From Amycolatopsis thermophila (GTDB lineage: Bacteria > Actinomycetota > Actinomycetes > Mycobacteriales > Pseudonocardiaceae), in the NCBI RefSeq assembly GCF_030814215.1, contig NZ_JAUSUT010000001.1, positions 2,294,001 to 2,358,000 of the forward strand: 64,000 nt of DNA. The letters run 5' to 3'. A program made the translations under genes and the position numbers. Each line of letters begins with the position of its first letter. Position 1 is the stretch's first letter. The notes below the pieces were generated by a model. That model searched no databases, was not told the origin of the DNA, and saw nothing but the letters and a program-made list of their open reading frames with translations. This document shows positions 8,073-17,391 of the stretch, one piece after another.

Positions 8073-8993
8073 CTACGACAGTTTGCGCAGCACCCACGTC
8101 CGCACCAGCGCGGCGCTCACGCCGGCCAGCGCGACGACCGCCAGGAGCATGGGCAGCTGGACGTTGCCCGCCGCCGGATCGCCGCCGATCGCGCTGGCGT
8201 TGCCCGCGTTGCGCACGTCGGCCTGGCCGCCGTTGCTGCCGGACGGGCCGCCGAGCACGCCGACCTGCGGCAGTGCCTGGTCGGGCAGCGTCGCGGTGGA
8301 CGGGTAGAGCGCGCCGGGCGGGGTCGCGACGCCGGCCACGCCGGGCACGGCCGCCGGGATGTTGCCGTAGTTGCGCGGCGGGGCGGTGGCCGAACCGGTG
8401 CCCGCGATGCCGGGGACGGTCGTGCCCTGGGGCGCGCCGGGCGCTGTGGTGGCGAGGGCGGGCTGCTGCGCCGCGGGCAGGCCGGGCTGCGTGTAGTTGT
8501 TCGCGTAGGTGGTCAGCCCGCAGTTGCCGGCGACCTTGCGCTGGATCGCGTCGAGCGTCTTCTGCTGCTGGTCGCCGCCGATGCCGAGGCCGACGGCGTA
8601 CGGGTCGCCGGCGTTCTTCAGCGTGGTGACGACGGCGGAGGCGACCGCGTCACCCGTGATCGCGCCGGTGGCCGCGTCGGCCGGGACCTTGCCGACGGTG
8701 ATCGCGCCCTTCGCGGTGATCGTGTCCGCGATCTTCTGCGGGTCCACCCCGTTGAGGTGCAGGAACCACTCCTGCTCCTGCGCGCCGACCTTGACCAGGT
8801 CGGCGACGTCCTTGCCCTGCACCGCGACCTGGTCGCTGAGCGCGCCGACCACGCTGCCCGTGCACGCCTGCGAAAGCACGGTGCTGGCCGACGCGGTGCC
8901 GGTGGTGAGGAGCGAGCCGCCGGCGACGGCCGCGGCGACGGCGGTCACGGTCAGTGCTCTACGGGTGGTCTTCATCAGGCGGGTCTTGCGCAC
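8073..8993 (-). CDS. secreted protein with conserved C-terminal LP-transmembrane anchor (paralogue 1)
   Basis: A 306-aa protein. A signal peptide occupies about residues 1-37 (n-region MRKTRLMKTTRR, hydrophobic core, ending TASAS). A helical ectodomain with three Cys follows (about 38-165). A Pro/Gly/Thr-rich stalk contains PPRNYGNIPAAVPG. The C-terminus reads NAGNASA, then an LPMLLAVVAL transmembrane segment, then the basic RTWVLRK end. GTG 8993 is chosen because GGAGGA lies 8 nt upstream. Two neighbouring genes share the stalk motif and the C-terminal module. There is no LPxTG and no lipobox. It probably sits on the outer face of the membrane; the function is unknown. Confidence 0.8.
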   Translation of the reverse strand: MRKTRLMKTTRRALTVTAVAAAVAGGSLLTTGTASASTVLSQACTGSVVGALSDQVAVQGKDVADLVKVGAQEQEWFLHLNGVDPQKIADTITAKGAITVGKVPADAATGAITGDAVASAVVTTLKNAGDPYAVGLGIGGDQQQKTLDAIQRKVAGNCGLTTYANNYTQPGLPAAQQPALATTAPGAPQGTTVPGIAGTGSATAPPRNYGNIPAAVPGVAGVATPPGALYPSTATLPDQALPQVGVLGGPSGSNGGQADVRNAGNASAIGGDPAAGNVQLPMLLAVVALAGVSAALVRTWVLRKLS

Positions 8994-9062
8994 GAGCGCG
9001 GTCCTCCAGTGATCGCAGGCGTGTCCCTGGAAGGGATTAACGACGAGCGGACCCGAACGATA

Positions 9063-9914
9063 CTAAGCGGTAGCTCCGCGGAGGACCCACGTGCGTACCA
9101 GACCGGCGCTGACACCCGACAGGGCGACGACGGCGATCAGCATCGGTAGCGCTACGGAGCCGCCGCCCCCGGCCTCGCCGGGCAGCGCCTCCGCCTGCCC
9201 GGCGTTCTGCACGGCCTTGTTCGAGGGCGCGGGCTGGCCGAGCGCGCCGTACTGGGGTGCGTAGCCGGGGATCTGACCGCCGTACCGGATGCCCGGCGAC
9301 GGTGCCCACAGACCCGACAGCGCGAACGGCAGGCCCGCGTAGTTGCGCATCGGGGCGTACGCGCTGCCCGTGCCGAACGGCAGGAGGTCGAACGTCGCCG
9401 GATCGCCGGACAGGACGGGACTGGTCGAGCCGGGGATCACCGCTTGCGCGCCGCCCGACGTGCGGCCCGGCGTGCTGCCGGGCGGGGTCTGCTGGTTGCC
9501 GCCGCCGCTGGGCGGGTTCTGCGGGGCCGGCTGCGTCCCGCCGCTGAGCAGCCCGCCCGCCTTGTTCGCGGCGCTGGTGAGGCCGTTGGTGGTGCCGGCG
9601 ACGGTCCCGTTCACCGCGCTCGCGGCCGGCGGGCCGGCCACCGGGAGCGGCTCGACGACGGTGTCCACGACCTTGACGGTGATCTGGCACAGCCCGCCGA
9701 GCAGGCCGCCCACGATCGAGGTGAGCCCGTCGGTGACCGTCTTCGGGCCGAGCGGGGTCTTGATGACGTCCCCGGGCGCGGCCGTGACGGTGTCACCGCA
9801 CTGGGCGGTCTTGGTCTCGGCGCTCGCGGTGGCCGGGAGGGCGAGCGCGGCCGATCCGGCCAGTACGAAGGCGGCGGCACCTGCGGCGGCGGTCCTGCGT
9901 GTCCGGCTCTGCAT
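9063..9914 (-). CDS. secreted protein with conserved C-terminal LP-transmembrane anchor (paralogue 2)
   Basis: A 283-aa protein. A signal peptide covers residues 1-33 (MQSRTRR, then AAAFVLAGSAALAL, ending ATASAE). A short ectodomain with two Cys (AQCGDTV, GGLCQITV) leads to a long Pro/Gly/Gln-rich stalk with PMRNYAGLPFALSGLW. The C-terminus is NAGQAEALPGE, the LPMLIAVVAL transmembrane segment and RTWVLRG. The start ATG 9914 has GGAGGA 5 nt upstream; the ORF could extend to a TTG at 9947. It lies 69 bp upstream of paralogue 1 and 79 bp downstream of paralogue 3 on the same strand, a likely operon. Confidence 0.8.
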   Translation of the reverse strand: MQSRTRRTAAAGAAAFVLAGSAALALPATASAETKTAQCGDTVTAAPGDVIKTPLGPKTVTDGLTSIVGGLLGGLCQITVKVVDTVVEPLPVAGPPAASAVNGTVAGTTNGLTSAANKAGGLLSGGTQPAPQNPPSGGGNQQTPPGSTPGRTSGGAQAVIPGSTSPVLSGDPATFDLLPFGTGSAYAPMRNYAGLPFALSGLWAPSPGIRYGGQIPGYAPQYGALGQPAPSNKAVQNAGQAEALPGEAGGGGSVALPMLIAVVALSGVSAGLVRTWVLRGATA

Positions 9915-9993
9915 CAGCGTCCTCCAGTGCATCGCTGCATGGTTCAACGACGCTAGAGCACCGGTGTGACGCTCGCATGCCGGAAAGTGGCCG

Positions 9994-10800
9994 TCAGACC
10001 CGCCGCGTCCAGGCCCGGGTCAGCGCCGCGGCCACGAGCGCGAGCGCGAACACCGCGATGATCAGCGGCAACCGGGCGGGCGCGGAGGATTCCGGCATGG
10101 CCTCGGCCGTTCCCGAGTTCTGAGTGACCAGCGGTGGTTCCGTCCCAGCTGGTGGGACGAGCGCGGGTGCCGCCGGCGGGACGATCCCGGGCTGGACCAT
10201 CGCCGGCAGCGGCGGCGACGGCGCTGCCGGCCACGAGCCGATGACGAACCCGCCGGGGAAGAACGAGACGGGCACGACCCCGCCGGCGCCGCCGGGTGCC
10301 GCGGTGCCGGGTGCGGGCGTACCGGGTGCCGGCGTCCCGCCGGCAGGCGGCGGCGGGACCTCGTGGCCGGGGTCGCCCGCCGGTGGCGGGCTCAGCCGTT
10401 CGCCGGACAGGAGGCTCTGGGTGGCCGCGGACAGCGCGTTCGCCGTGTTCTGCACGCCCGGGCAGAGCTGGTGGGTCGCGACGTCGCCGGCCACCGGGGC
10501 GTCGCCGACGTCGAGCGCCTTGAGGAGGTCGGCGACCGGCAGCGACACCATCGGGTCGCGCTGGTCCGGGCCGGTGGGCGCGGAGTCCGATCCGGTGCCG
10601 GCGGTGAGGGCCCCGGGCAGGTTCAGCGGCGCGCCCGCGTCCAGCGTGAGGGCGTGTCCCGGGTCCTTCTGCAGGGTCGCCCCGCAGCTGCCGGCCAGCG
10701 CGGGATCGGCCTCGTCGGCGACGGCGCCCGGAGCGGTGAGCAGGGCCGACGCGCCCAGCACGAGCCCGGCGATTGCGGCGCGGCGCGCGGTCTTCCGCAT
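9994..10800 (-). CDS. secreted protein with conserved C-terminal LP-transmembrane anchor (paralogue 3)
   Basis: A 268-aa protein. A signal peptide occupies about residues 1-28 (MRKTARRAAIAGLVLG, ending GAVADE). An ectodomain with two Cys (GSCGATL, HQLCPGV) is followed by a Pro/Gly-rich stalk with PAPGTPAPGT repeats. The C-terminal module is NSGTAEAMPE, LPLIIAVFAL, then TRAWTRRV. It is more divergent than paralogues 1 and 2 but keeps the order Asn-x-Gly-x-Ala, Leu-Pro, hydrophobic span, Arg-x-Trp. The ATG has GGGGA upstream. It is the first gene of the three-gene run. The molecular function is unknown. Confidence 0.78.
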   Translation of the reverse strand: MRKTARRAAIAGLVLGASALLTAPGAVADEADPALAGSCGATLQKDPGHALTLDAGAPLNLPGALTAGTGSDSAPTGPDQRDPMVSLPVADLLKALDVGDAPVAGDVATHQLCPGVQNTANALSAATQSLLSGERLSPPPAGDPGHEVPPPPAGGTPAPGTPAPGTAAPGGAGGVVPVSFFPGGFVIGSWPAAPSPPLPAMVQPGIVPPAAPALVPPAGTEPPLVTQNSGTAEAMPESSAPARLPLIIAVFALALVAAALTRAWTRRV

Positions 10801-10907
10801 GCGTCCCCCAGCGTTCGCATTCAGGTGTCACGGACCGCGCTCACGGTACTGCACACGGTCCGGCCCGTTGGGGAGAACGGGGTGGATTCCGCCGGTAGCG
10901 TGGCCTC

Positions 10908-11681
10908 ATGCAGATCGGTGCGCACGTCCGCGACGACGACCCGCTCTCGGCCGCCAAGGAGCGCGCGGCCGACGTGGTGCAGTTCTTCCTGGCCGACCCG
11001 CAGGGCTGGAAGAAACCGGTTCCGCAGCCGCCGAGGGCGGAGATCGAGGCGGCCGGGGTCGAGGTGTTCATCCACTCCCCCTACATCGTCAACGTCGCCT
11101 CGCTGAACAACCGCATCCGCATCCCGTCGCGCAAGCTGGCCGCCCAGCACGCGGCGGCCGCGGCGGAGATCGGCGCGAAGGGCCTGATCGTGCACGGCGG
11201 GCACGTCGGCCGGGGCCAGGACGTGGCGGAGGGCCTGGCGAACTGGCGCAAGCTGTTCGAACGGCAGGCAGCCGACGGCGGGTTCGCGGTGCCGATCCTG
11301 ATCGAGAACACCGCGGGCGGCGACGGGGCGATGGCACGCGAGCTGGACGTGCTGGCGCGGTTGTGGGACGAGGTGGCCGAGTTCGGCGCCGGGTTCTGCC
11401 TGGACACCTGCCACGCCCACGCCGCGGGCTGGGAGCTCGACGACGTGGTCGACAAGGTCCGGGCCATCACCGGCCGCATCGACCTGGTGCACCTGAACAA
11501 CTCGCGCGACGAGTTCGGCTCCGCCCGCGACCGCCACGCGAACGTGGTGCACGGGGACGGCACGATCGACCCGGAAGCACTGGTGGCCGTCGCGGCGGCG
11601 GCCGGAGCACCCGTGGTGGTCGAAACCCCGGCCGACGGCCAGGCCGAGGACATCGCCTACCTGCGGGAGAAGCTCGGCTGA
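10908..11681 (+). CDS. nfo: deoxyribonuclease IV (AP endonuclease, Nfo type)
   Basis: A 257-aa TIM-barrel endonuclease IV. It cuts the backbone 5' of abasic sites in base-excision repair. The three-zinc ligands are visible: His in IHSPY, His in VHGGHVG, Glu in LIENTAGG, Asp and His in CLDTCHAHAAG, His in LVHLNNSRDEFGSARDRHANVVHGDG and Glu in VVVETP. The start MQIGAHV at 10908 matches the family N-terminus. It is divergent from the secreted paralogues and convergent with the GT-C gene. Confidence 0.93.
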   Translation: MQIGAHVRDDDPLSAAKERAADVVQFFLADPQGWKKPVPQPPRAEIEAAGVEVFIHSPYIVNVASLNNRIRIPSRKLAAQHAAAAAEIGAKGLIVHGGHVGRGQDVAEGLANWRKLFERQAADGGFAVPILIENTAGGDGAMARELDVLARLWDEVAEFGAGFCLDTCHAHAAGWELDDVVDKVRAITGRIDLVHLNNSRDEFGSARDRHANVVHGDGTIDPEALVAVAAAAGAPVVVETPADGQAEDIAYLREKLG

Positions 11682-11717
11682 CTCCGCAGACCGCCGGCGT
11701 GCCGCGCGGCTGCTGAC

Positions 11718-13265
11718 TCACACCGCGTGCCGGGCCCGGCGGCGGTGCACGACCGCTACGTCGCGGGCCCCGTCCAGCACGCCGCCGACCGGGTCGTCGT
11801 CGCCGGGGAGGCGGACCAGGTCCTCGCCCGGGCGGTAGATCTCCCGCACCACCAGCACGCACAGTCCGAGCACCGCCAGGTCCCGCAGCGCGACGAACCC
11901 GAGGAACCAGTCCGGCGGCAGCCCCTTGTGGTCGGTGCCCAGGTAGTAGAACATCCGCGGCACCCACACCAGCGCGTCGAGCAGCATCCAGCCCAGCAGC
12001 AGCCGCCAGCGCGGGATCGCCAGCACCGCCAGCGGCACCAGCCACAGCGAGTACTGCGGGCTCCACACCTTGTTGGTCAGCAGGAACGCCGCCACCACCA
12101 GGAAGCACAGCTGCGCCACCCGCGGCCGCACCGGCGCGGACAACCCGACGTAGGCGATCCCGGCGCAGCACACCAGGAACAGCGCGCCGCTGACGATGTT
12201 CAGCCACGTCGGCGTCTGCCCGGCGGCCAGCGGGCCGTCGAAGCCCGCCCAGCCGGTGAAGTAGGAGATCACGTTGTAGATCGAGTCCGGGTCCATCCCG
12301 CGTTGCGCGTTGAGCCGGAAGAACTCCTGCCAGCCCGCGTTGAGCGTCAGCGCGACCGGCAGGTTCACCGCCAGCCAGGTCACCACGGTGGTGCCCGCGG
12401 TGATGCCCCACGGCCGCAGCTTCCCGGCCCGGATGCACAGGATCAGCAGCGGCCCGAGCAGGAACAGCGGGTACAGCTTGGCGGCCGCACCCAGGCCGAG
12501 CAGCAGGCCGGCGAGCGCGGGTTTGCGCCGCGCCCACGCCAGCAGCCCGGTCGCGGCGAACGCGGTGGCCAGGGTGTCGAAGTTGGTGAACGCGTGCACC
12601 AGCACCAGCGGGGAGATCGCGGCCAGGCACGCGTCCCACGGTCTCCGCTTCGCGGTCCGCCCGACCGCCCACACCGTGACCAGCCACGCCACCGCCAGCC
12701 AGAACGCGGTGATGTCGAAGTAGATCGCCACCGGCAGGCCGCCGGGAAGCCAGCCGGCGTCGGCCACCGCCTTCCAGCCCTGCGTGGTCTTCGCGTTGAC
12801 CCACTGGAACAGCCCGGTCAGCACCGGGTACTCCATGTACCGGATGTGCGCGTTCGGGGTGCCCGGGTTGTCGATCCAGCTCGTCCGGTACGGGAAGGTG
12901 CCCGTCTGGTCCAGCCGTTCGGCGCTGTAGAGCGGGACGATGTCGGAGTAGCACATCGCGACGTAGGGCCGCCCGGAGCGCCAGTCCAGCTGCGTCTGCC
13001 CGGTGTCGTCGACGTACTGCTGGATGCAGCTGGCCTTGCCGAACCAGCACAGCATCAGGGCCAGCGCGGCCAGCGCCAGCCCGACCCGCTGCGGTGTCCA
13101 GAACCAGTGCCGCCCCACGGCCGCGTGCTCGCCCAGCGGCCCGCCGATCGGTCTGCTCGCGGCGGCCACCAGCGGTTCGGTCCGGCTCGGCGCGACCCGC
13201 TGACCGGCGTCCAGGGACGCCGGCGCGGGGTCGGCCGGGGTGGTCTCGTCGGTCGGGCTGGACAC
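11718..13265 (-). CDS. GT-C (GT87-type) polyprenyl-phosphate-mannose transferase, membrane protein
   Basis: A 515-aa protein with about 10-12 hydrophobic segments and a short Pro/Thr-rich cytoplasmic N-terminus. The first extracytoplasmic loop contains [14 protein letters not shown] and [13 protein letters not shown], with the acidic residues expected of GT-C enzymes. Family 87 members transfer mannose from polyprenyl-phosphate-mannose to envelope glycans. The gene sits next to ponA, as the homologous membrane protein does in Mycobacterium (Rv0051 beside ponA1), supporting an envelope role. The start is GTG 13265 with no clear ribosome-binding site. The substrate is inferred from the family only. 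Confidence 0.8.
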   Translation of the reverse strand: MSSPTDETTPADPAPASLDAGQRVAPSRTEPLVAAASRPIGGPLGEHAAVGRHWFWTPQRVGLALAALALMLCWFGKASCIQQYVDDTGQTQLDWRSGRPYVAMCYSDIVPLYSAERLDQTGTFPYRTSWIDNPGTPNAHIRYMEYPVLTGLFQWVNAKTTQGWKAVADAGWLPGGLPVAIYFDITAFWLAVAWLVTVWAVGRTAKRRPWDACLAAISPLVLVHAFTNFDTLATAFAATGLLAWARRKPALAGLLLGLGAAAKLYPLFLLGPLLILCIRAGKLRPWGITAGTTVVTWLAVNLPVALTLNAGWQEFFRLNAQRGMDPDSIYNVISYFTGWAGFDGPLAAGQTPTWLNIVSGALFLVCCAGIAYVGLSAPVRPRVAQLCFLVVAAFLLTNKVWSPQYSLWLVPLAVLAIPRWRLLLGWMLLDALVWVPRMFYYLGTDHKGLPPDWFLGFVALRDLAVLGLCVLVVREIYRPGEDLVRLPGDDDPVGGVLDGARDVAVVHRRRARHAV

Positions 13266-13301
13266 CCGCGCGATGTTACGGCCTGTGGCGTGAGCCCCGG
13301 A

Positions 13302-16073
13302 TCAGCCGTTGCCGGGTGTGGTCGTCGGCCCGAAGTTGTCGCCCGGGTTGGGCAGCGACCACGTCGGCTTGGTCCGGGTCGGCGAGGTCTCGCTGCTCTC
13401 GGTGGAGGGCGGCGAGGGTGGCGGGCTGGGCGGCGGCGAGGACGGGGTCGACGGGTTGTTCGTCTTCGGGGGCGCCGGCCGGCTCGAGGACGACGAGTCG
13501 TCGGCGGCCGTGGCCGTCTTACCGATCGGCGACACCGACGGGAACTTCTCGCTCGGCTTGCCCTTGAGGTAGTCGTTCATGAACTGCTGCCAGATCTTGG
13601 CCGGCAGGCCGGTCGAGGAGACCGGGTCGCCGTTCTTGTCCCGCAGCGGCGTGTTCTTGTCGCTACCCACCCACGAGGCCGCTGAGATCGACGGCGTGTA
13701 GCCGACCATCCACACCTGCGAGTTGTCCTTCTCCGAACCGGAGCCGTTGCCGGCGCTCGCGTCGTACTGCTGCGTACCGGTCTTGCCCGCGCACTCGTGC
13801 CCGCTCGGGCAGCTCAGCTTCGAGAAGCCGATGACCGGCTTGAGCGCATTGGTGACGTTGCCCGCGATCTGCTTGCTCTTGTTCGCGTCGCCCTCGGCGA
13901 AGGCCGGCTTCGGGTTGCTGGAGGGCTGGTACACGACCTCACCGCTGGAGTCGGTGACCTTCTGCACGAAGTGCCGGTCCAGGTAGGTGCCGTTGTCGGC
14001 GATGGTCGCGTAGCCGGTCGCCATGTCCAGCGGCGTCGCCGCGGTGGAACCACCACCGAGCGCGATGTTGTTGTCTACCGCCTTCAGCGAGGTCACGCCG
14101 GCTTCCTTGGCCGCGTCGGCCACGGCCTGCGGTCCGGTCACGTTGGCGACCATGTCGAAGAACACGGTGTTGGTCGAGCGCATCGTGGCCTCGGCGACGG
14201 TGCACTTGTCCGAACAACTGTTGGACGCGCCGGCGTTGTTGATGTAGCGCGGGTTGCCGTTGGGCAGCACCCCGAACTGGCGGTGGGTGCTCCCGTCGAA
14301 CGTCTCCCCCAGGCCCTTGCCCATCTTCAGGAACGCCACGAGGTCGAACGTCTTGAACGACGACCCGGGGTTGCGCGCCGTGTTCGCCCAGTCGATGTAG
14401 TCGGTCTTGTCGTTGGGACCGCCGTAGTAGGCGATGACCCCCCTGGTCTTCGGATCCACCGCGACCAGCGCCTTCTTCAGCGTGTCCGGCTGCCCCTGCA
14501 TGTAGTCGTTGACGGCCTTCTCGGCCAGTCTCTGCGCGTTGGGGTCGATGGTCGTGTAGACGTTGTAGCCGTTGGCCTGCAGCTTCTCCTTGGAGTAGCC
14601 CGCGGCGTCCAGTTCGGACTCCACCTGGCCCTGGATGAAGGCGTTGTTGCCGGTGATCGCCTGCGGCTTGGTCTGGTCCTTGGGCAACGGCGTCGGGTAC
14701 TGGGCCGCCTGCCGCTCGGCCTGCGGCAGCCAGTTGTACTTCACCATGTTGTCCATCACGTAGTTCCAGCGCCACGTCGTGTACTCGGCGTTCTCCGACT
14801 TGCCGGGGCCCTGGATCAGGCCGGCGAGCAGGGCCGCCTCGGACTGGTTCAGCTCGGCGGCGGACTTGCCGAAGTACGCGTGCGCGGCCGCCTCGATCCC
14901 GTAGGCACCACGTCCGAAGTAGACGATGTTCAGGTAGGCCGTGATGATGTCCTCTTTGGACTGGGTCTGGTTCATCTTGAACGACTTGACCAGCTCGGTC
15001 GCCTTGCGGGTGAGCGTGGGCGCCTCGTTCTCGGTGGCCTTCTTGATGTACTGCTGGGAGATGGTCGAACCACCGCCCGAGCCACCGGTCAGGTTGTTGT
15101 AGACCGCGCCCAGGATGCCGGTGATGTCGAAGCCGTTGTTGGTCTCGAAGGTGGCGTCCTCGGCGGCGTAGACCGCGTGCTTGACGGTGTCGGTGATCTG
15201 ACCGGGCTTGAGCAGCTGGCGGTTCTGGCCGTCCGGGACCTCCTTGCCCATGACCGAACCGTCGCTGTAGTAGTACGTCACGACCTGGCTCTGCTGGGCC
15301 AGGACCTCGTCCGGCGTCGGCACGTCGACCAGGAAGTAGGCGATGGTGAACGCGATGGCGGGCAGCACCACGAAGAGGCCGAACAGGGCGTAGATCGTGC
15401 GCCGGATGATCTTCCACCGGCGCTTCTTGCGCTGCTTGGGCGTCAGTGCGGCCTTGCCCTTCTTCCCCTTCTCGCCCTCGTCCGGGGTGTCCTCGTCGTC
15501 GTCGGGGCCGAACTCGTTGAAGCCGGCCTGCTCGTCGTCGTAGTCGTCGTGGTCGTCGCCGTACCCGCGGTGGTCGTCGCCGTAGCCGTGGTGCAGCTCG
15601 GCGTGCGTCAGCAGGCCCGGTTCGGAGTCGCCCACCCCGGGACGGCGGCCCGCGGCACCCGCGGCGGCACCGGCGCCCGCCGCGGCGGCGGGACCGGCGG
15701 GCGGGCGGTAGCGGCCGCGCATCGGCCGGTCATCGGGGGCGCCCGCGGCGCCGGGCGGCGGCGGGCCGGGACGCCGCGGCGGAGGCGGCGGGGGCATCCG
15801 GCGGCCGGCCGGCGGGACGCGGCGTGCGCCACGCGGGGCGTCCGGGTCGTCGCCACCCGGCCAGCCCTGACCACCGCCCTCGCCGGGCCACTGCGGGCCC
15901 TGCGGCCCGCGGGCCTGCGGACCCCGGGGCGGCTGCGGCCCGCGCGGGGGTGCCGGCCGGCGTGGCGGCTCGTTGCCGCCCGGCCACGCCGGCTCGCCCT
16001 CGCGCGGCCACTGGGCACGACGGGGTTCCTCGGGCTCCTGACCTGGCCAGGAGCGGTTGCGGTGGTCGTTCAC
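13302..16073 (-). CDS. ponA: bifunctional penicillin-binding protein (class A, PonA type)
   Basis: A 923-aa peptidoglycan synthase. Residues 1-215 are a disordered Pro/Gly/Arg then Asp-rich cytoplasmic tail. One transmembrane helix lies near 223-249. The GT51 glycosyltransferase domain has EDATFE (catalytic Glu near 305) and GGSTISQQYIKK. The transpeptidase domain has S571-SFK574, the S633-T-N triad and K764-T-G. A Ser/Pro/Thr-rich tail (about 855-923) replaces PASTA domains. It polymerises and cross-links cell-wall strands outside the membrane. The DUF5318 gene is upstream and the GT-C gene 36 bp downstream, the mycobacterial order. Confidence 0.96.
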   Translation of the reverse strand: MNDHRNRSWPGQEPEEPRRAQWPREGEPAWPGGNEPPRRPAPPRGPQPPRGPQARGPQGPQWPGEGGGQGWPGGDDPDAPRGARRVPPAGRRMPPPPPPRRPGPPPPGAAGAPDDRPMRGRYRPPAGPAAAAGAGAAAGAAGRRPGVGDSEPGLLTHAELHHGYGDDHRGYGDDHDDYDDEQAGFNEFGPDDDEDTPDEGEKGKKGKAALTPKQRKKRRWKIIRRTIYALFGLFVVLPAIAFTIAYFLVDVPTPDEVLAQQSQVVTYYYSDGSVMGKEVPDGQNRQLLKPGQITDTVKHAVYAAEDATFETNNGFDITGILGAVYNNLTGGSGGGSTISQQYIKKATENEAPTLTRKATELVKSFKMNQTQSKEDIITAYLNIVYFGRGAYGIEAAAHAYFGKSAAELNQSEAALLAGLIQGPGKSENAEYTTWRWNYVMDNMVKYNWLPQAERQAAQYPTPLPKDQTKPQAITGNNAFIQGQVESELDAAGYSKEKLQANGYNVYTTIDPNAQRLAEKAVNDYMQGQPDTLKKALVAVDPKTRGVIAYYGGPNDKTDYIDWANTARNPGSSFKTFDLVAFLKMGKGLGETFDGSTHRQFGVLPNGNPRYINNAGASNSCSDKCTVAEATMRSTNTVFFDMVANVTGPQAVADAAKEAGVTSLKAVDNNIALGGGSTAATPLDMATGYATIADNGTYLDRHFVQKVTDSSGEVVYQPSSNPKPAFAEGDANKSKQIAGNVTNALKPVIGFSKLSCPSGHECAGKTGTQQYDASAGNGSGSEKDNSQVWMVGYTPSISAASWVGSDKNTPLRDKNGDPVSSTGLPAKIWQQFMNDYLKGKPSEKFPSVSPIGKTATAADDSSSSSRPAPPKTNNPSTPSSPPPSPPPSPPSTESSETSPTRTKPTWSLPNPGDNFGPTTTPGNG

Positions 16074-16146
16074 GAATGAGCCTCCCAGACCGGCGGTACA
16101 CCGGGCGCCGTTCTGTGATCGAGTGCCGTCGCTGCGCTGGTTCCCC

Positions 16147-16545
16147 TCACTGCCCGGCGGTCCTCCTGGACGGGCCGTGCGGGGTCCCGTTGCCCGAGAC
16201 GTACGAACGCACCAGGTGGTTCCAGCGGCACGTCCGGCACACCTCGACTACATGGACGTTGAACTCCCCGACGAGGTTGTTCAGCCGGGCCAGTTCGGAC
16301 GGTGTCCTGGCCGAACCGGAGACCTGCCGGAGCTGGTCGCCGAACACCCAGGACACGTTCGTCAGGCCCGCCTTCCCGCACAGCGGGCACGGCGCCTCGC
16401 TCGGCACGCCGTGGAACCGGGCGGCTCTGAGCAGGTACGGGTCGGCGTCACAGACCTCTCGCGTGGCGACGCGACCGGAGCGGACACCGGCCAGCAGCGC
16501 ACGGCGCTGCAAGGCGTAGTCCACGACCTGTCGCTGGTTCTGCAC
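16147..16545 (-). CDS. DUF5318 zinc-ribbon-like protein
   Basis: A 132-aa cytoplasmic protein of a conserved actinobacterial family found next to ponA (Rv0049 in M. tuberculosis). It contains RQVVDYALQRRALLAGV, CDADPYLLRAARFHG, a CPLC pair, SWVFGDQL and a second CRTC pair followed by WNHLVRSYV. The two CxxC pairs suggest zinc binding. The frame stays open to 16620, but GTG 16545 places the start one residue before the conserved QNQRQVVDYAL. The function is unknown. Constant linkage to ponA suggests a cell-wall or division link. Confidence 0.82.
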   Translation of the reverse strand: MQNQRQVVDYALQRRALLAGVRSGRVATREVCDADPYLLRAARFHGVPSEAPCPLCGKAGLTNVSWVFGDQLRQVSGSARTPSELARLNNLVGEFNVHVVEVCRTCRWNHLVRSYVSGNGTPHGPSRRTAGQ

Positions 16546-16685
16546 GGTGACAGAGTACGTGGCCGTCGAGCGTCCGCCATGAGCTGTGCGGTCTAACGGA
16601 CTGGACCACCCGCCCGACACGCCGGGTTTTCGATAACGCTCTGGTGAACTTCACCCGTGTGGTTCAGGTCGCATTGGGTGATCAT

Positions 16686-16731
16686 TGGTGTTGGCTACAC
16701 CACTTCGATGTATCGGCCCGATATAATCGGG
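16686..16731 (+). promoter_or_regulatory. PadR promoter with three palindromes and a consensus -10
   Basis: Upstream of the PadR gene lie TGGTGT-N5-ACACCA (16686-16702), TATCGGCCCGATA (16711-16723) and the overlapping CCCGATATAATCGGG (16717-16731). The last contains TATAAT (16722-16727), an exact consensus -10. A repressor bound to either of the last two dyads would cover the promoter, so autoregulation by the PadR protein is the simplest reading. Confidence 0.6.
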
Positions 16732-16778
16732 CGTTAGGTTGCCGGAGTGTCGTGGGAGTCCTCGGAAGGGGGTGCACC

Positions 16779-17342
16779 GTGCTGGAGTTCGCCATCCTGG
16801 GGCTGCTGCACGAGGCACCGATGCACGGCTACGTGCTGCGCAAACGGCTGCACGACACGCTCGGCATGTTCCGCACGTTCTCGTACGGTTCGCTGTATCC
16901 GACCTTGCGGCGGCTGCAGCGGGCGGGCTTCATCGAAGAAGCCGACAGTGACGTCGGGCAGGGTGACGAGCCCGTCAAGGGCTGGGGCCGGCGGGCCCGC
17001 ACGGTGTACAAGCTCACAGCGGAGGGCAAGGAGCACTTCGCCAAGCTGCTCGCCGACGCGGGACCGCAGACCTGGGAGGACGAGGGGTTCGGGGTCCACC
17101 TGGCCTTCTTCTCCCGGACACCCGCCGATGTCAGGATGCGGATCCTGGAGGGCCGGCGCCGCCGGGTCGAGGAACGCCGTGAAGGGCTGCGGGCGGCGCT
17201 CGCCCGCGCCGAGGAGAAGATCGACCGCTACACGCGTGAGCTGCACCGCCTGGGGCTGGAGAGCAGCGAGCGCGAGGTGCGCTGGCTGAACGAACTGATC
17301 GCGCACGAACAGGACGAGCAAGAACGCGGGCTTCAACGCTGA
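16779..17342 (+). CDS. PadR-family transcriptional regulator
   Basis: A 187-aa regulator. The N-terminal winged helix ([41 protein letters not shown], about residues 1-85) is followed by a helical C-terminal dimerisation domain (about 115-185) rich in Arg/Glu. The frame is open from 16644, but GTG 16779 with a GGAAGGGGG site gives the standard PadR N-terminus. It lies 49 bp upstream of ino1 on the same strand, the arrangement seen in mycobacteria. It is therefore a likely regulator of inositol synthesis and of itself, through the dyads at 16686-16731. Confidence 0.88.
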   Translation: MLEFAILGLLHEAPMHGYVLRKRLHDTLGMFRTFSYGSLYPTLRRLQRAGFIEEADSDVGQGDEPVKGWGRRARTVYKLTAEGKEHFAKLLADAGPQTWEDEGFGVHLAFFSRTPADVRMRILEGRRRRVEERREGLRAALARAEEKIDRYTRELHRLGLESSEREVRWLNELIAHEQDEQERGLQR

Positions 17343-17391
17343 GACCGCATCCGAAATCGGCAAGACATCACTGAACGAAGGAGAAACCGGC

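Noticed and set aside
9915..9947. TTG start extending paralogue 2
   Set aside because: The ATG at 9914 has a proper GGAGGA site and begins a normal signal peptide.
8073..10800. Sortase substrates
   Set aside because: No LPxTG-like motif precedes the hydrophobic tail; the Leu-Pro pair is followed by hydrophobic residues and no sortase gene is visible.
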